A program made the translations under genes and the position numbers. Positions 1 through 8,395 of a stretch of DNA of 64,000 bases are shown one piece after another. This stretch comes from Flexithrix dorotheae DSM 6795 (GTDB lineage: Bacteria > Bacteroidota > Bacteroidia > Cytophagales > Flammeovirgaceae), in assembly GCF_000379765.1 (NCBI RefSeq), contig NZ_KB903441.1:80798-144797 (forward strand), read 5' to 3'. The notes below the pieces were generated by a model. The model was not told where the DNA came from, searched no databases, and was given only the letters and a program-made list of their open reading frames with translations. Every line of letters begins with the position of its first letter. The stretch's first letter is position 1.

Positions 1-614
1 AAAGACCCGGTCAGGCACCCAAAGGACTTCAATCATTTATGGAACCACTTATCCTATTTATAAGAGATGAAGTAGCCAAACCTTCCATCGGACCAAAATA
101 CGAAAAATTCATGCCTTACCTGCTTACTGTATTTTTCTTTATTTGGTTTAGCAATGTATTAGGTTTGATTCCTTTTGTAGGAGGATTTAACGTTACAGGA
201 AACATTGCAATTACAATTGTATTGGCTCTGTTTACTTTCTTCATTACGATTATTAAAGGAAATAAACATTATTGGGCACATATCTTTGCCACACCTGGTG
301 TACCGGGATGGTTGCTTCCATTAATGATTCCTATCGAAATATTATCGATGTTTTCTAAGCCTTTGGTACTTAACCTTCGATTATTTGCCAACATTCTGGC
401 GGGACACATTGTAATCCTTTCATTTATGAGCCTGATTTTCTTATTTAAAGGGATGTACGGTCCTGGAGCTGGTTTTGGAGTATCGATAGTATCTATGGCT
501 TTTGCTATGTTTATCAACTTGCTTGAAATTCTTGTAGCATTTTTACAAGCCTACGTATTTACATTGCTTTCTGCGCTTTATTTCGGAGATGCAGTTCAGG
601 AAGCACATCATTAG
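1..614 (+). CDS. atpB: F1Fo ATP synthase subunit a, 5'-truncated by window edge
   Basis: Membrane subunit a of the F1Fo ATP synthase, which forms the proton half-channels against the c-ring. The reading frame is open to the left edge (codons begin at base 3), so the ATG at 39 is probably internal; Bacteroidota subunit a is much longer, with an N-terminal extension. The visible part has several hydrophobic helices and the family signature around 'LNLRLFANILAGH', which holds the essential Arg facing the c-ring Glu, then a final helix pair ending 'YFGDAVQEAHH'. It is the first visible gene of the atp operon, 44 bp before atpE. Identification is secure; the true start lies outside the window. Confidence 0.95.
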   Translation, partial: RPGQAPKGLQSFMEPLILFIRDEVAKPSIGPKYEKFMPYLLTVFFFIWFSNVLGLIPFVGGFNVTGNIAITIVLALFTFFITIIKGNKHYWAHIFATPGVPGWLLPLMIPIEILSMFSKPLVLNLRLFANILAGHIVILSFMSLIFLFKGMYGPGAGFGVSIVSMAFAMFINLLEILVAFLQAYVFTLLSALYFGDAVQEAHH

Positions 615-631
615 AATTTAAGTTTAATTAA

Positions 632-919
<288 letters not shown>

Positions 920-979
920 TTATTAAACAATCATTTTATTAGTTTGCTAGAAACTGATAAAATAAAGAACCAAAAATCT

Positions 980-1010
980 CTGGTGCAATAACGATTGGTT
1001 CTGCACCAGG
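980..1010 (+). promoter_or_regulatory. Hairpin between atpE and atpF
   Basis: Perfect 8-bp inverted repeat CTGGTGCA (980-987) and TGCACCAG (1002-1009) with a 14-nt loop, plus one possible G-U pair at the base. It is followed by a short T-rich stretch (ATTTTCTT). It could be a leaky terminator, a 3' stabiliser of the atpE message or a processing site. The structure is seen in the sequence; the role is inferred. Confidence 0.5.
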
Positions 1011-1055
1011 ATTTTCTTAATTGAATTAATTCATCACTTATAAAATAATACAGAA

Positions 1056-1541
1056 ATGGGATTAGTGGAACCTGGTATTGGGTTGATTATTTGGATGACC
1101 CTTGCCTTTTTGGTAGTGTGGGTTGGACTTTATAAAATGGCCTGGCCTTCTATCTTACAGTCCATAAAAGAAAGAGAGGATTCTATCCAAAAAGCATTAA
1201 ATTCTTCTTCTGAGGCTAAAGCTGAGGTTGAAAACCTAAAAAGTGAGATTGATGAAATGAGAAAAGAGGCAAGGGCAGAGAGAGAAACAATTATCACTGA
1301 AGCAAGAGACTCGGCCAATAAAATTGTTGCTGAATCCAAAGAAGCTGCCAAAGCAGAATATGACAGGATAGTAAAAGCAGCACAAGAAGATATTAGAAAT
1401 GAGAAAAATGCTGCACTTGCAGAGGTTAAAAACCAAGTGGCTAAATTCTCAATCGAAATTGCCGAAAAAGTTTTAAATAAAGAGTTAGCTGATAAGAAAG
1501 CCCAGGAGAGTTTGGTTGAGGATTTATTAAAGAGCATTTAA
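1056..1541 (+). CDS. atpF: F1Fo ATP synthase subunit b
   Basis: Peripheral-stalk subunit linking Fo to the top of F1. 161 residues: one N-terminal membrane helix (about residues 8-30, ending in 'KMAWPSI'), then a long charged, Ala/Glu/Lys-rich coiled coil (about 35-150) typical of b-type stators. Length matches bacterial subunit b. It lies 56 bp before atpH in the same direction and belongs to the atp transcription unit. Only one b-type gene is visible, so this enzyme presumably uses a b homodimer. Confidence 0.95.
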   Translation: MGLVEPGIGLIIWMTLAFLVVWVGLYKMAWPSILQSIKEREDSIQKALNSSSEAKAEVENLKSEIDEMRKEARAERETIITEARDSANKIVAESKEAAKAEYDRIVKAAQEDIRNEKNAALAEVKNQVAKFSIEIAEKVLNKELADKKAQESLVEDLLKSI

Positions 1542-1597
1542 TTGTCCCGGTAAATTTTTCAAGGTTATATTTTAAGCTAATAACAAGTTAATAAATT

Positions 1598-2137
1598 ATG
1601 TCAGCTGATACTAGAGTTGCTACCAGATACGCAAGATCATTAATCCTTTTATCAGAGGAGAAAAATGAATTAGAAAAGGTGATGGCGGATATGTCACTGG
1701 TGGATGCCACTTGTGATGAAAGCAGGGAATTAAGAGTTTTGCTCAAGAATCCTATCATTAAAGGGGATAAAAAGTACAGGATACTAAAACAGATTTTTGA
1801 AAAAGGAATTTCAAGAACCTCTTTAGTATTTTTAAAAATAGTGGCCAGAAAAAACAGGTTAAATGCACTTCATGAAATTGCATCTGAGGTTGTCCGGCAG
1901 TATAATGAGCGAAAAGGCATCCAGCAGGCTATAGTAAAAACAGCAATTCCTTTAAATGACAAACTAAAAGCGGAATTTTCCAGAATTGTAAAAGAAGTAT
2001 CTGGAAAAGAACCAATGCTTATTGAAAAAGTAGATAAAAATTTGGTGGGTGGATTTGTGCTTACAGTAGGCGACAAACAAATAGACGATTCAATCGCAAC
2101 AAAATTAAAGACGCTGAAATTTAAATTTTCAGCTTAG
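1598..2137 (+). CDS. atpH: F1Fo ATP synthase subunit delta
   Basis: OSCP/delta subunit of the stator, joining the tip of the alpha3beta3 head to the b stalk. 179 residues, the usual length. The N-terminal helical domain starts 'RVATRYARSLILLSEE', the family hallmark, and the C-terminal part has the 'LVGGFVLTVGDKQIDDSI' motif seen in delta subunits. It is placed between atpF and atpA (34-bp gap), the standard order b-delta-alpha-gamma. Confidence 0.95.
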   Translation: MSADTRVATRYARSLILLSEEKNELEKVMADMSLVDATCDESRELRVLLKNPIIKGDKKYRILKQIFEKGISRTSLVFLKIVARKNRLNALHEIASEVVRQYNERKGIQQAIVKTAIPLNDKLKAEFSRIVKEVSGKEPMLIEKVDKNLVGGFVLTVGDKQIDDSIATKLKTLKFKFSA

Positions 2138-2171
2138 AGATAGATAATTTAATCATTAAAATTTAAAAATA

Positions 2172-3752
2172 ATGGCGCAGCAGGTTAGACCTGATGAGGT
2201 TTCAGCAATCTTAAGGGAGCAACTATCTGATTTTAAATCAGAAGCCGAACTGGAAGAAGTCGGTACCGTTTTGCAAGTTGGTGACGGTGTTGCCAGAATC
2301 TATGGATTATCAAATGCACAATCCGGTGAGCTTATAGAATTCCAAAATGGATTAGTAGGTTTAGTGCTTAACTTGGAAGAAGATAACGTAGGTGCGGTAA
2401 TTCTTGGAGACGATACAGATATTAAAGAAGGGGATTCTGTAAAAAGAACAAGAAAAATTGCTTCTGTAAAAGTAGGGGAAGGACTTTGTGGTAGAGTAAT
2501 TGACACGCTTGGAAATCCTATTGACGGAAAAGGGCCTATAGAAGGTGAACTTTTCGACATGCCGATGGAAAGAAAAGCTCCAGGGGTAATCTTTAGAAGT
2601 CCGGTAAATGAACCACTTCAAACAGGTATCAAGGCTATCGACTCTATGATTCCAATTGGCAGAGGCCAAAGGGAGTTAATCATTGGAGACAGACAAACCG
2701 GTAAAACTGCTGTTGCGATTGATACTATTATCAATCAGAAAGAATTTTATGATAAAGGTGAGCCTGTATACTGTATATATGTTGCTGTAGGGCAAAAAGC
2801 TTCTACTGTTGCAGGCGTGGTTTCAGCCTTAGAAAGAGGTGGTGCAATGGCCTATACAACTGTAGTAGCTGCCAATGCTTCTGACCCTGCTCCTATGCAA
2901 TTCTTTGCCCCTTATACTGGTGCTTCTATTGGAGAATACTTCAGAGATACTGGTAGACCAGCGCTTGTGGTTTATGATGACCTTTCAAAACAAGCTGTTG
3001 CTTATAGGGAAGTTTCTCTTCTTTTAAGAAGACCTCCAGGACGTGAAGCTTACCCTGGTGATGTATTTTACCTTCACTCAAGATTATTAGAAAGAGCCGC
3101 TAAGGTTACTCCATCAGATGAGATTGCAGCTCAGATGAATGACCTTCCTGAATCTTTGAAGGACAAAGTAAAAGGAGGAGGATCTCTAACAGCTCTTCCA
3201 ATCATTGAAACTCAGGCTGGTGACGTTTCTGCCTATATTCCAACTAACGTAATTTCGATTACTGATGGTCAGATTTTCCTTGAAACTAACTTGTTTAACT
3301 CAGGTATCAGACCTGCGATTAACGTTGGTATCTCAGTATCAAGGGTAGGAGGTTCTGCACAGGTTAAAAGTATGAGAAAAGTAGCAGGTACCTTAAAACT
3401 AGACCAGGCTCAATTTAGAGAACTTGAAGCTTTTGCGAAATTTGGATCTGACCTTGATGCCGCTACCAAACTTACTATCGAACGTGGTAGAAAAAACCAG
3501 GAAATATTAAAGCAGGGCCAATACTCTCCAGTTCCAGTGGAAGAGCAAGTAGCTATCATTTACGCTTCTGTTAATGGTTTTATTGATAATGTAGCAGTTG
3601 ATAAAGTAAAAGCATTCGAAATTGAATTTATCGAAGTGATGAGGAAAAAAGGAGCTGATGCTTTAAAAGCTTTTAAAGCTGGAAAACTTGATGAATCTGC
3701 TATTGAAACTTTAAAGACAATTGCGTCAGAAGTTTCAGAAAATTATAAATAA
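2172..3752 (+). CDS. atpA: F1Fo ATP synthase subunit alpha
   Basis: Non-catalytic nucleotide-binding subunit of the F1 head. 526 residues: N-terminal beta-barrel (about 25-95), central RecA-like domain with Walker A GDRQTGKT at residues 172-179, the '[16 protein letters not shown]' Walker B region, and a helical C-terminal domain. The alpha-type '[12 protein letters not shown]' stretch is present. The catalytic beta subunit (atpD) and epsilon (atpC) are not in the downstream unit; in Bacteroidota they are commonly encoded at a separate locus, so this is expected rather than a deletion. Confidence 0.97.
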   Translation: MAQQVRPDEVSAILREQLSDFKSEAELEEVGTVLQVGDGVARIYGLSNAQSGELIEFQNGLVGLVLNLEEDNVGAVILGDDTDIKEGDSVKRTRKIASVKVGEGLCGRVIDTLGNPIDGKGPIEGELFDMPMERKAPGVIFRSPVNEPLQTGIKAIDSMIPIGRGQRELIIGDRQTGKTAVAIDTIINQKEFYDKGEPVYCIYVAVGQKASTVAGVVSALERGGAMAYTTVVAANASDPAPMQFFAPYTGASIGEYFRDTGRPALVVYDDLSKQAVAYREVSLLLRRPPGREAYPGDVFYLHSRLLERAAKVTPSDEIAAQMNDLPESLKDKVKGGGSLTALPIIETQAGDVSAYIPTNVISITDGQIFLETNLFNSGIRPAINVGISVSRVGGSAQVKSMRKVAGTLKLDQAQFRELEAFAKFGSDLDAATKLTIERGRKNQEILKQGQYSPVPVEEQVAIIYASVNGFIDNVAVDKVKAFEIEFIEVMRKKGADALKAFKAGKLDESAIETLKTIASEVSENYK

Positions 3753-3768
3753 TTGATAATTGTTTTTC

Positions 3769-3799
3769 ACAAGGCTTTTGAGGATTTCAAAAGCCTTGT
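3769..3799 (+). promoter_or_regulatory. Strong hairpin between atpA and atpG
   Basis: Perfect 13-bp inverted repeat: 3769-3781 pairs with 3787-3799, with a 5-nt loop GGATT. It fills most of the 65-bp atpA-atpG gap. Only TTTAAATAAAT follows, so it is a poor intrinsic terminator despite the strong stem. It may be a partial terminator, a 3' stabiliser of the upstream message or an RNA-processing site inside the operon. Confidence 0.55.
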
Positions 3800-3817
3800 T
3801 TAAATAAATAATAAAAG

Positions 3818-4705
3818 ATGCCTAGTCTAAAAGAGGTAAAGAATAGGATTAGTTCAGTTACATCAACTCAGCAAATTACAAAAGCCATGAAAATGGTTGC
3901 TGCTGCTAAGTTGAGAAAAGCACAAGACAGAATTATTCAAATAAGACCTTATTCCCAAAAACTATCTGCATTATTGTCGAATGTTTCTGGTACAATTACC
4001 GGAGATATTGAAAATAAATATGCGGAAGAAAGAGAGGTGAATAATGTACTTATCATGGTAGTTACTTCTGATAGAGGTTTGTGTGGTGCTTTTAATGCAA
4101 ATGTTTGCAAGGCCGTAGTTGCTCTTATTAAAAATAAATATGCGGAGTTGGAAAAGCAGGGAAAGGTTAAGTTGCTCTGTGTAGGTAAAAAAGGCTACGA
4201 TTTCTTTAAAAGAAGGGACTATAATTTATTAAATGATTACGTAGAATTATTTGCCGACTTAAACTTTGAAAGTGCAAGGGAAGCTGCTGAGTTTGCCATG
4301 AATGGATTCGAAGAAGGAACTTTCGATGTGGTAGATTTAGTATATAATGAATTTAAAAATGTAGCTACCCAGATTGTAAGAACTGAGCAATTCCTTCCTA
4401 TCGCCAAAGTTGAAAATGAAGAAGAAGATGAAAGCTTAAATCTTGACTACATTTTCGAACCTACAAAGGAAGAAATTATCAGGGACCTCATCCCCTATTC
4501 TTTGAGAATTGGTTTTTATAAATCACTCCTGGAGTCTAATGCTGCAGAACATGGAGCCAGAATGACAGCCATGAGCCAGGCCACAGACAATGCACAGGAA
4601 CTATTGAAGCAATTGAAATTAACATATAACCGTTCCAGACAAGCAGCAATTACCAAAGAAATTTTGGAAATTGTGGGTGGTGCAGAAGCACTTGCAAACG
4701 GATAA
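3818..4705 (+). CDS. atpG: F1Fo ATP synthase subunit gamma
   Basis: Central rotor shaft that transmits c-ring rotation to the catalytic sites. 295 residues. The N-terminal helix 'RISSVTSTQQITKAMKMVAAAKLRKA' and the C-terminal helix 'ARMTAMSQATDNAQELL' together make the coiled-coil axle; the middle has the gamma hallmark 'TSDRGLCGAFNANV'. It is the last gene of the visible atp unit and is followed at once by a strong terminator, so transcription appears to end here without atpD/atpC. Confidence 0.96.
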   Translation: MPSLKEVKNRISSVTSTQQITKAMKMVAAAKLRKAQDRIIQIRPYSQKLSALLSNVSGTITGDIENKYAEEREVNNVLIMVVTSDRGLCGAFNANVCKAVVALIKNKYAELEKQGKVKLLCVGKKGYDFFKRRDYNLLNDYVELFADLNFESAREAAEFAMNGFEEGTFDVVDLVYNEFKNVATQIVRTEQFLPIAKVENEEEDESLNLDYIFEPTKEEIIRDLIPYSLRIGFYKSLLESNAAEHGARMTAMSQATDNAQELLKQLKLTYNRSRQAAITKEILEIVGGAEALANG

Positions 4706-4725
4706 GGATTATAGATATATTTTAT

Positions 4726-4767
4726 AAAAAGCCCTTTATGAATAACAATTTCATAAAGGGCTTTTTT
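4726..4767 (+). terminator. Intrinsic terminator of the atp operon
   Basis: A-rich stem 4726-4742 pairs perfectly with 4750-4766 around a 7-nt loop, core GCCC/GGGC, followed by a run of six T. It starts 21 bp after the atpG stop codon. Confidence 0.9.
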
Positions 4768-4775
4768 ATAGCTAC

Positions 4776-4810
4776 AAAAAAAAGAACTCAATCCGAAACG
4801 AATTGAGCTC
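4776..4810 (-). terminator. Minus-strand intrinsic terminator
   Basis: Read on the minus strand: GAGCTCAAT (4810-4802), a 9-nt loop, ATTGAGTTC (4792-4784) pairing with one G-U, then eight T (4783-4776). It probably ends transcripts of the minus-strand gene at 5043-5711, about 230 bp upstream of it. It lies back to back with the atp terminator. Confidence 0.7.
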
Positions 4811-5042
4811 TTAGCTTTAACAATTAAACCAAATAATCCTTAAAATATCCTACTTGAACTTATCATTTAGATAAGTTACTAATGTAAAAGTAAGGCAGGA
4901 AAATTCAAGAATTGGCTTATTTCGATTAAGCTAAGATTTGTTTCGATTAATGAATATGCATTACAGATAAGAAAAGTTTAAGTATTTCTAAAACCTGCTA
5001 AGACTTTACCTCATACTTATATTTAGAAGAGCCGAACCAGAC

Positions 5043-5711
5043 TCAGAATCCTTTTTCCAAGGCCAACCATAACCCATTCCAATTATAGTATTCTACCCCA
5101 GCAAACCTTTTTTTATAATCGTAAAAAGAAGGAACCTGATAGCAATATCCATGATAATAATATTTTTTCTTATGGGTAATGGAAAATTCCAATTCCACCA
5201 GCATGGTATAAATGCCAAGACTGTATTTGTTGTAGGATAGATCATACATTCCGTAAATACTTGAAATGGATTGGGCTCCTATATCAAAAAAACTGGCTGC
5301 GATTAGTTTGTCACTGTCATAAACACTTACTTCCAGTCCCTCACAGGGAACCACTGCCGGCTCTTCTGATAAAAAATCATAAATTGAATTTGGAACACTT
5401 TGTTTGAACTTGGTTTTATGTTGCTCAAATAGTTCTTCTTTTTCCTCATCGATAATTGTCGGCCGAACTATCGTTTTAAAGCCTTTTGCCCTTGAAACAA
5501 TTTTTCTGTGCTTTTTGGAAAATTGAAATTGGTCAAGATCAATTCTGAGGGGAAGAACCTGGCAAATTTGATTCTCATGGATATTCATATTGTACCTGAA
5601 GAAATATTTCCCAAAATGCCTCCAACCATTTGCAAACCTTTCATCTAAATTCACTGGTGAAATGGTTTCTATCTTTTTTTCTTCAAATATCAGATTTGCC
5701 AGCCTTGCCAT
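5043..5711 (-). CDS. Aminoacyl-tRNA--protein transferase (ATE/Bpt-like), Fe-S Cys motif lost
   Basis: The 222-residue product resembles arginyl/leucyl-tRNA-protein transferases, which add an amino acid to protein N-termini as a degradation signal. Residues 29-77 fit the ATE N-terminal domain (GWRHFGKYFFRY ... LPLRIDLDQF ... KHRKIVSR). Residues 126-190 fit the GNAT-like C-terminal domain (DKLIAASFFDIG ... YNKYSLGIYT ... YYYHGYCYQ). In known ATE enzymes, the stretch before 'PLR' carries several cysteines; here only Cys50 remains (N-M-N-I-H-E-N-Q-I-C). It is single-gene, divergent from the next gene. It could instead be a repurposed GNAT enzyme. Family assignment is fairly sure, activity is not. 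Confidence 0.75.
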   Translation of the reverse strand: MARLANLIFEEKKIETISPVNLDERFANGWRHFGKYFFRYNMNIHENQICQVLPLRIDLDQFQFSKKHRKIVSRAKGFKTIVRPTIIDEEKEELFEQHKTKFKQSVPNSIYDFLSEEPAVVPCEGLEVSVYDSDKLIAASFFDIGAQSISSIYGMYDLSYNKYSLGIYTMLVELEFSITHKKKYYYHGYCYQVPSFYDYKKRFAGVEYYNWNGLWLALEKGF

Positions 5712-6158
5712 AAATTTTCTTAGTATTGCTTAAGTGATACTGTCTATTTAAATAATCCGGTAAAATAAAAAATTGAACCCATCCAGATTCAGAGTTCTAC
5801 TCCAAATTTAAGTGTTTTATTAATGGATATGCCTACAACGAATTTCAAACTGTTATCGTTTTTTTGTGAAAAAAATTTGTTTTCTTTAAAAAACCTTACA
5901 TCGAAGGGTTTTATTCCAATAAAACAGGATCCACTTTAAAAACCCTCCTTAAAAGCAAAATAACAACTATTTTTAGTATTTTTATTTGATGATTCCATGT
6001 AATAAAAAGTGTCAATATTATTTAATTTGTTTGTTCTGATTAAAAAAACCTTTTACTTTTAACATTACAATAAAGATAATTCTTCAATCCAATCCTACAA
6101 CACACTTCCTAATATCTAAACTAACAAAAAGATAAATTGAAAATTAACATCTGAAACT
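5712..6158. other. AT-rich divergent intergenic region
   Basis: 447 bp between divergent genes. I see no gene. A small perfect inverted repeat (GTTTTATT/AATAAAAC, 5908-5925) and a promoter-like sequence near 6030-6061 are the only recognisable items. Confidence 0.5.
6030..6061 (+). promoter_or_regulatory. Possible Bacteroidota promoter for the 6159 gene
   Basis: TTTG at 6030-6033, 20-bp spacer, then TACTTTTA at 6054-6061, one base off the TAnnTTTG consensus. The leader to the ATG at 6159 would be about 90 nt. AT-rich DNA makes chance matches likely. Confidence 0.3.
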
Positions 6159-6566
6159 ATGCTATTACTAAAATTAAATTTACTAATTGCTTCTTTGCTA
6201 TTGATGGCATTTAATACAAACCCATCTCAGAAGCAACCGAGAAAAGCAGAATTTGCGGTAAACCAAATCCAAAGTTTATCTACTATTGACTTACAGGGAA
6301 CCGTTTGGAAATATGAAGATGAAGATATGGTTTACGATATTGTATTTGGTGAAAATGGAACTTTAGTTTCTTCTCATCCTCATGATATCACTCCTGAAAA
6401 TGACGCCTGGTCCCAGGATGGAGAAACAAATACAATCTCCTTTAGCTATAATAATAACTTTTCTGTATATGAGGGTACCCTTGTAAACGAGAGCCTGATT
6501 GTAGGAAAAGCGCATAACAGAAGTTTTTCATGGGAATGGAAAGCTTATAGAGTTGGATTTATGTAA
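6159..6566 (+). CDS. Small exported hypothetical protein
   Basis: 135 residues with a hydrophobic N-terminal segment (residues 4-18, signal peptide-like). The mature part (about 45-132) is built of short alternating strands: 'LQGTVWKYEDEDMVYDIVF', then 'NTISFSYNNNFSVYEGTLV', then 'IVGKAHNRSFSWEWKAYRV'. This pattern is reminiscent of lipocalin-like beta-barrel proteins that test loss of fit against a 'GTW' first strand, but I cannot name a family with confidence. No Cys, so not a lipoprotein. It is a single gene; no function is proposed. Confidence 0.7.
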   Translation: MLLLKLNLLIASLLLMAFNTNPSQKQPRKAEFAVNQIQSLSTIDLQGTVWKYEDEDMVYDIVFGENGTLVSSHPHDITPENDAWSQDGETNTISFSYNNNFSVYEGTLVNESLIVGKAHNRSFSWEWKAYRVGFM

Positions 6567-6886
6567 TTCAGCATTTTAAAATATTAGGTGAGATATTTTT
6601 TCTCTTTCCATTATTTGCCGTTTTTAATTCCATTTTTTCGCATCTCACCTTCCCCATTTTTTCCCTTCAAGGCTTTTTATTCACTCCCAAATAGCCTAAA
6701 CCATTTTTTCCCATCCGATACGATATATATTTTTATTTCTTAGGCTACTACTTCCTGAAATTGAGTTTAGAAATTACCATTTTTTCCCATCCATTGTGTA
6801 ATTTTAGTGGTACTTCTTCGACCTGTGTTCTAACCATTTACTCAGGTATTTTTTTATTTCGGAATCAACAAAAAACTAATTAACCA
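6567..6886. repeat. Intergenic cluster of a CCATTTTTTCCCATCC repeat
   Basis: 320-bp gap with no gene. The 16-mer CCATTTTTTCCCATCC occurs exactly at 6701-6716 and 6777-6792. Shorter variants start at 6630 (CCATTTTTTCGCATC) and 6654 (CCATTTTTTCCC). All are in the same orientation with increasing spacing (24, 47, 76 bp). Function unknown; it could be a multi-site operator or a repeat remnant. Confidence 0.6.
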
Positions 6887-8395
6887 ATGGCCAACCCAGA
6901 AAAGGAAATTATAAAAAGTATTCAAAATAACCAGACGAAACTAACTGTGGCAGATGCCTCCTCCATTACCGGCCTTGGAATTGAGGAATCAAAATCTGTT
7001 TTAGAGACACTTTTTGAAAAATACCGATGCAACCTGAAAGTCACAGAAAATGGCGACCTGATTTATGATTTTGGCAATAAACTATTCCTCCGAACTGAAA
7101 AGACATTTAAAGAAAAATGGGCAGAGATAAAAGCCTACATTGGTGGGCTTTTAATGATTATTTTTAAGATTTTAATCACCGTAGTTCTCCTGGTTTATTT
7201 CGTCATATTCACTGTTATTTTAATACTGATCATCATTGCGGCAAGTAGTAAAAATGATTCTGATACTGGAAGTTCTTCTAAAAAATCTGGAGGAGGCTCC
7301 TTTGGAAATTTCATGATTACACAAATATTTTTTAGCGAGTTAAGATCTATTTTTTATTGGCATACAATTACGGGAAACACCGTTTACTCCAAAGACAGGT
7401 ATGGATACAGACACAAAGTCTATCAGCCAAGATCTGGGGCCATTAATAAAAATAAAAAAAGTAAAGTAGCCGCAGTGTATGATTTTGTTTTTGGTCCACC
7501 AAGAGTGGAAATTCATCCCCTTGAAAATGAGAAAGAAGCCGTTTCCTATATCAACCAAAATAAAGGAATTATTACTACAAATGAATTAATGGGTTTGGCA
7601 AGCTGGCGGAAACCTGAAGCCGAAAATTTCTTCTCAAAATTGTTGTTAAACTTTGATGGAGAAGGTAAAATAAGTGATAATGGTACGTTGTTCGGAGATT
7701 TTTATACGCTCATTAGAAAAGCAGGAAGCCAGAAAAATTTTCCCATTACCTGGTACTGGGATGAATACGAACCAGAATATGAAATCACTGGTAATTCTGT
7801 TGGTACTAATGCCGCAATAATTTTCTTTGCTCTGTTCAATCTCATTGGAGGCATCCTTTTTCTATCCACGGTTTTAAGCCCGGAAGCGGCTTCCGGTATA
7901 CTTTATACGGTAAACAATTCAGATAACCTCCTGGTGCAAAGTATTTTAGGAACACTTTTCTCAAACCCTGCTCAATTCTCCTTTGTACTTGGCTGGTTTC
8001 CAACATTTTTCTTTTCAGCTTTTTTAGCCTATCCTCTGTATAGAAGTTTTATTATCAAAAAGAAAAATCATAATATTCATTTAGAAAATATCCGCAAAAG
8101 GCTGTTGAAGGAAATTTATTTGAGTAATCAGGACAAATTAAACATCGATGAGTTAACAAGTCTTACCAATTCCCGAAACAATAATGAAGAAAAGCTGGAA
8201 AAAGAAGCCATTAAAATGATGATGGATGACTTAATCTATGATCTTGAAGGAGAAATGATCGTAGATGATCAGGCACAAATTTTATATGATTTTTCCAGGT
8301 TCAAGACCGATTTAAAAGAAATTGAAAGTTTAAGGGCACAAAGGAAATTAGACAATTCTTTGGGAGATATAATGATTGAGTCAAATAATGAATAA
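6887..8395 (+). CDS. Membrane protein with three copies of a winged-helix-like module
   Basis: 502 residues, family not recognised. It has hydrophobic segments at about 84-119, 307-331 and 365-390. One module of about 60 residues appears three times: residues 3-63 (KLTVADASSITGL ... ENGDLIYDF), 213-272 (IITTNELMGLASW ... DNGTLFGDF) and 404-470 (KLNIDELTSLTNS ... DQAQILYDF). Each is helix, helix, helix, then a short 'G-x-L-x-x-D-F' hairpin, which suggests a winged-helix-type fold. A Ser/Gly/Lys-rich linker lies at 121-139. Its stop codon overlaps the start of the next gene (ATGAATAA), suggesting translational coupling. The internal repeat is visible; the fold and role are inference. Confidence 0.8.
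   Translation: MANPEKEIIKSIQNNQTKLTVADASSITGLGIEESKSVLETLFEKYRCNLKVTENGDLIYDFGNKLFLRTEKTFKEKWAEIKAYIGGLLMIIFKILITVVLLVYFVIFTVILILIIIAASSKNDSDTGSSSKKSGGGSFGNFMITQIFFSELRSIFYWHTITGNTVYSKDRYGYRHKVYQPRSGAINKNKKSKVAAVYDFVFGPPRVEIHPLENEKEAVSYINQNKGIITTNELMGLASWRKPEAENFFSKLLLNFDGEGKISDNGTLFGDFYTLIRKAGSQKNFPITWYWDEYEPEYEITGNSVGTNAAIIFFALFNLIGGILFLSTVLSPEAASGILYTVNNSDNLLVQSILGTLFSNPAQFSFVLGWFPTFFFSAFLAYPLYRSFIIKKKNHNIHLENIRKRLLKEIYLSNQDKLNIDELTSLTNSRNNNEEKLEKEAIKMMMDDLIYDLEGEMIVDDQAQILYDFSRFKTDLKEIESLRAQRKLDNSLGDIMIESNNE

Noticed and set aside
1130..1537. Long Ser/Ala/Leu-rich minus-strand ORF opposite atpF
   Set aside because: Antisense shadow of the subunit b coiled-coil.
8376..8387. TTG start four codons upstream for the FG-GAP lipoprotein
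   Set aside because: The ATG at 8388 overlaps the upstream stop in the usual ATGAATAA manner and still leaves a full lipoprotein signal.
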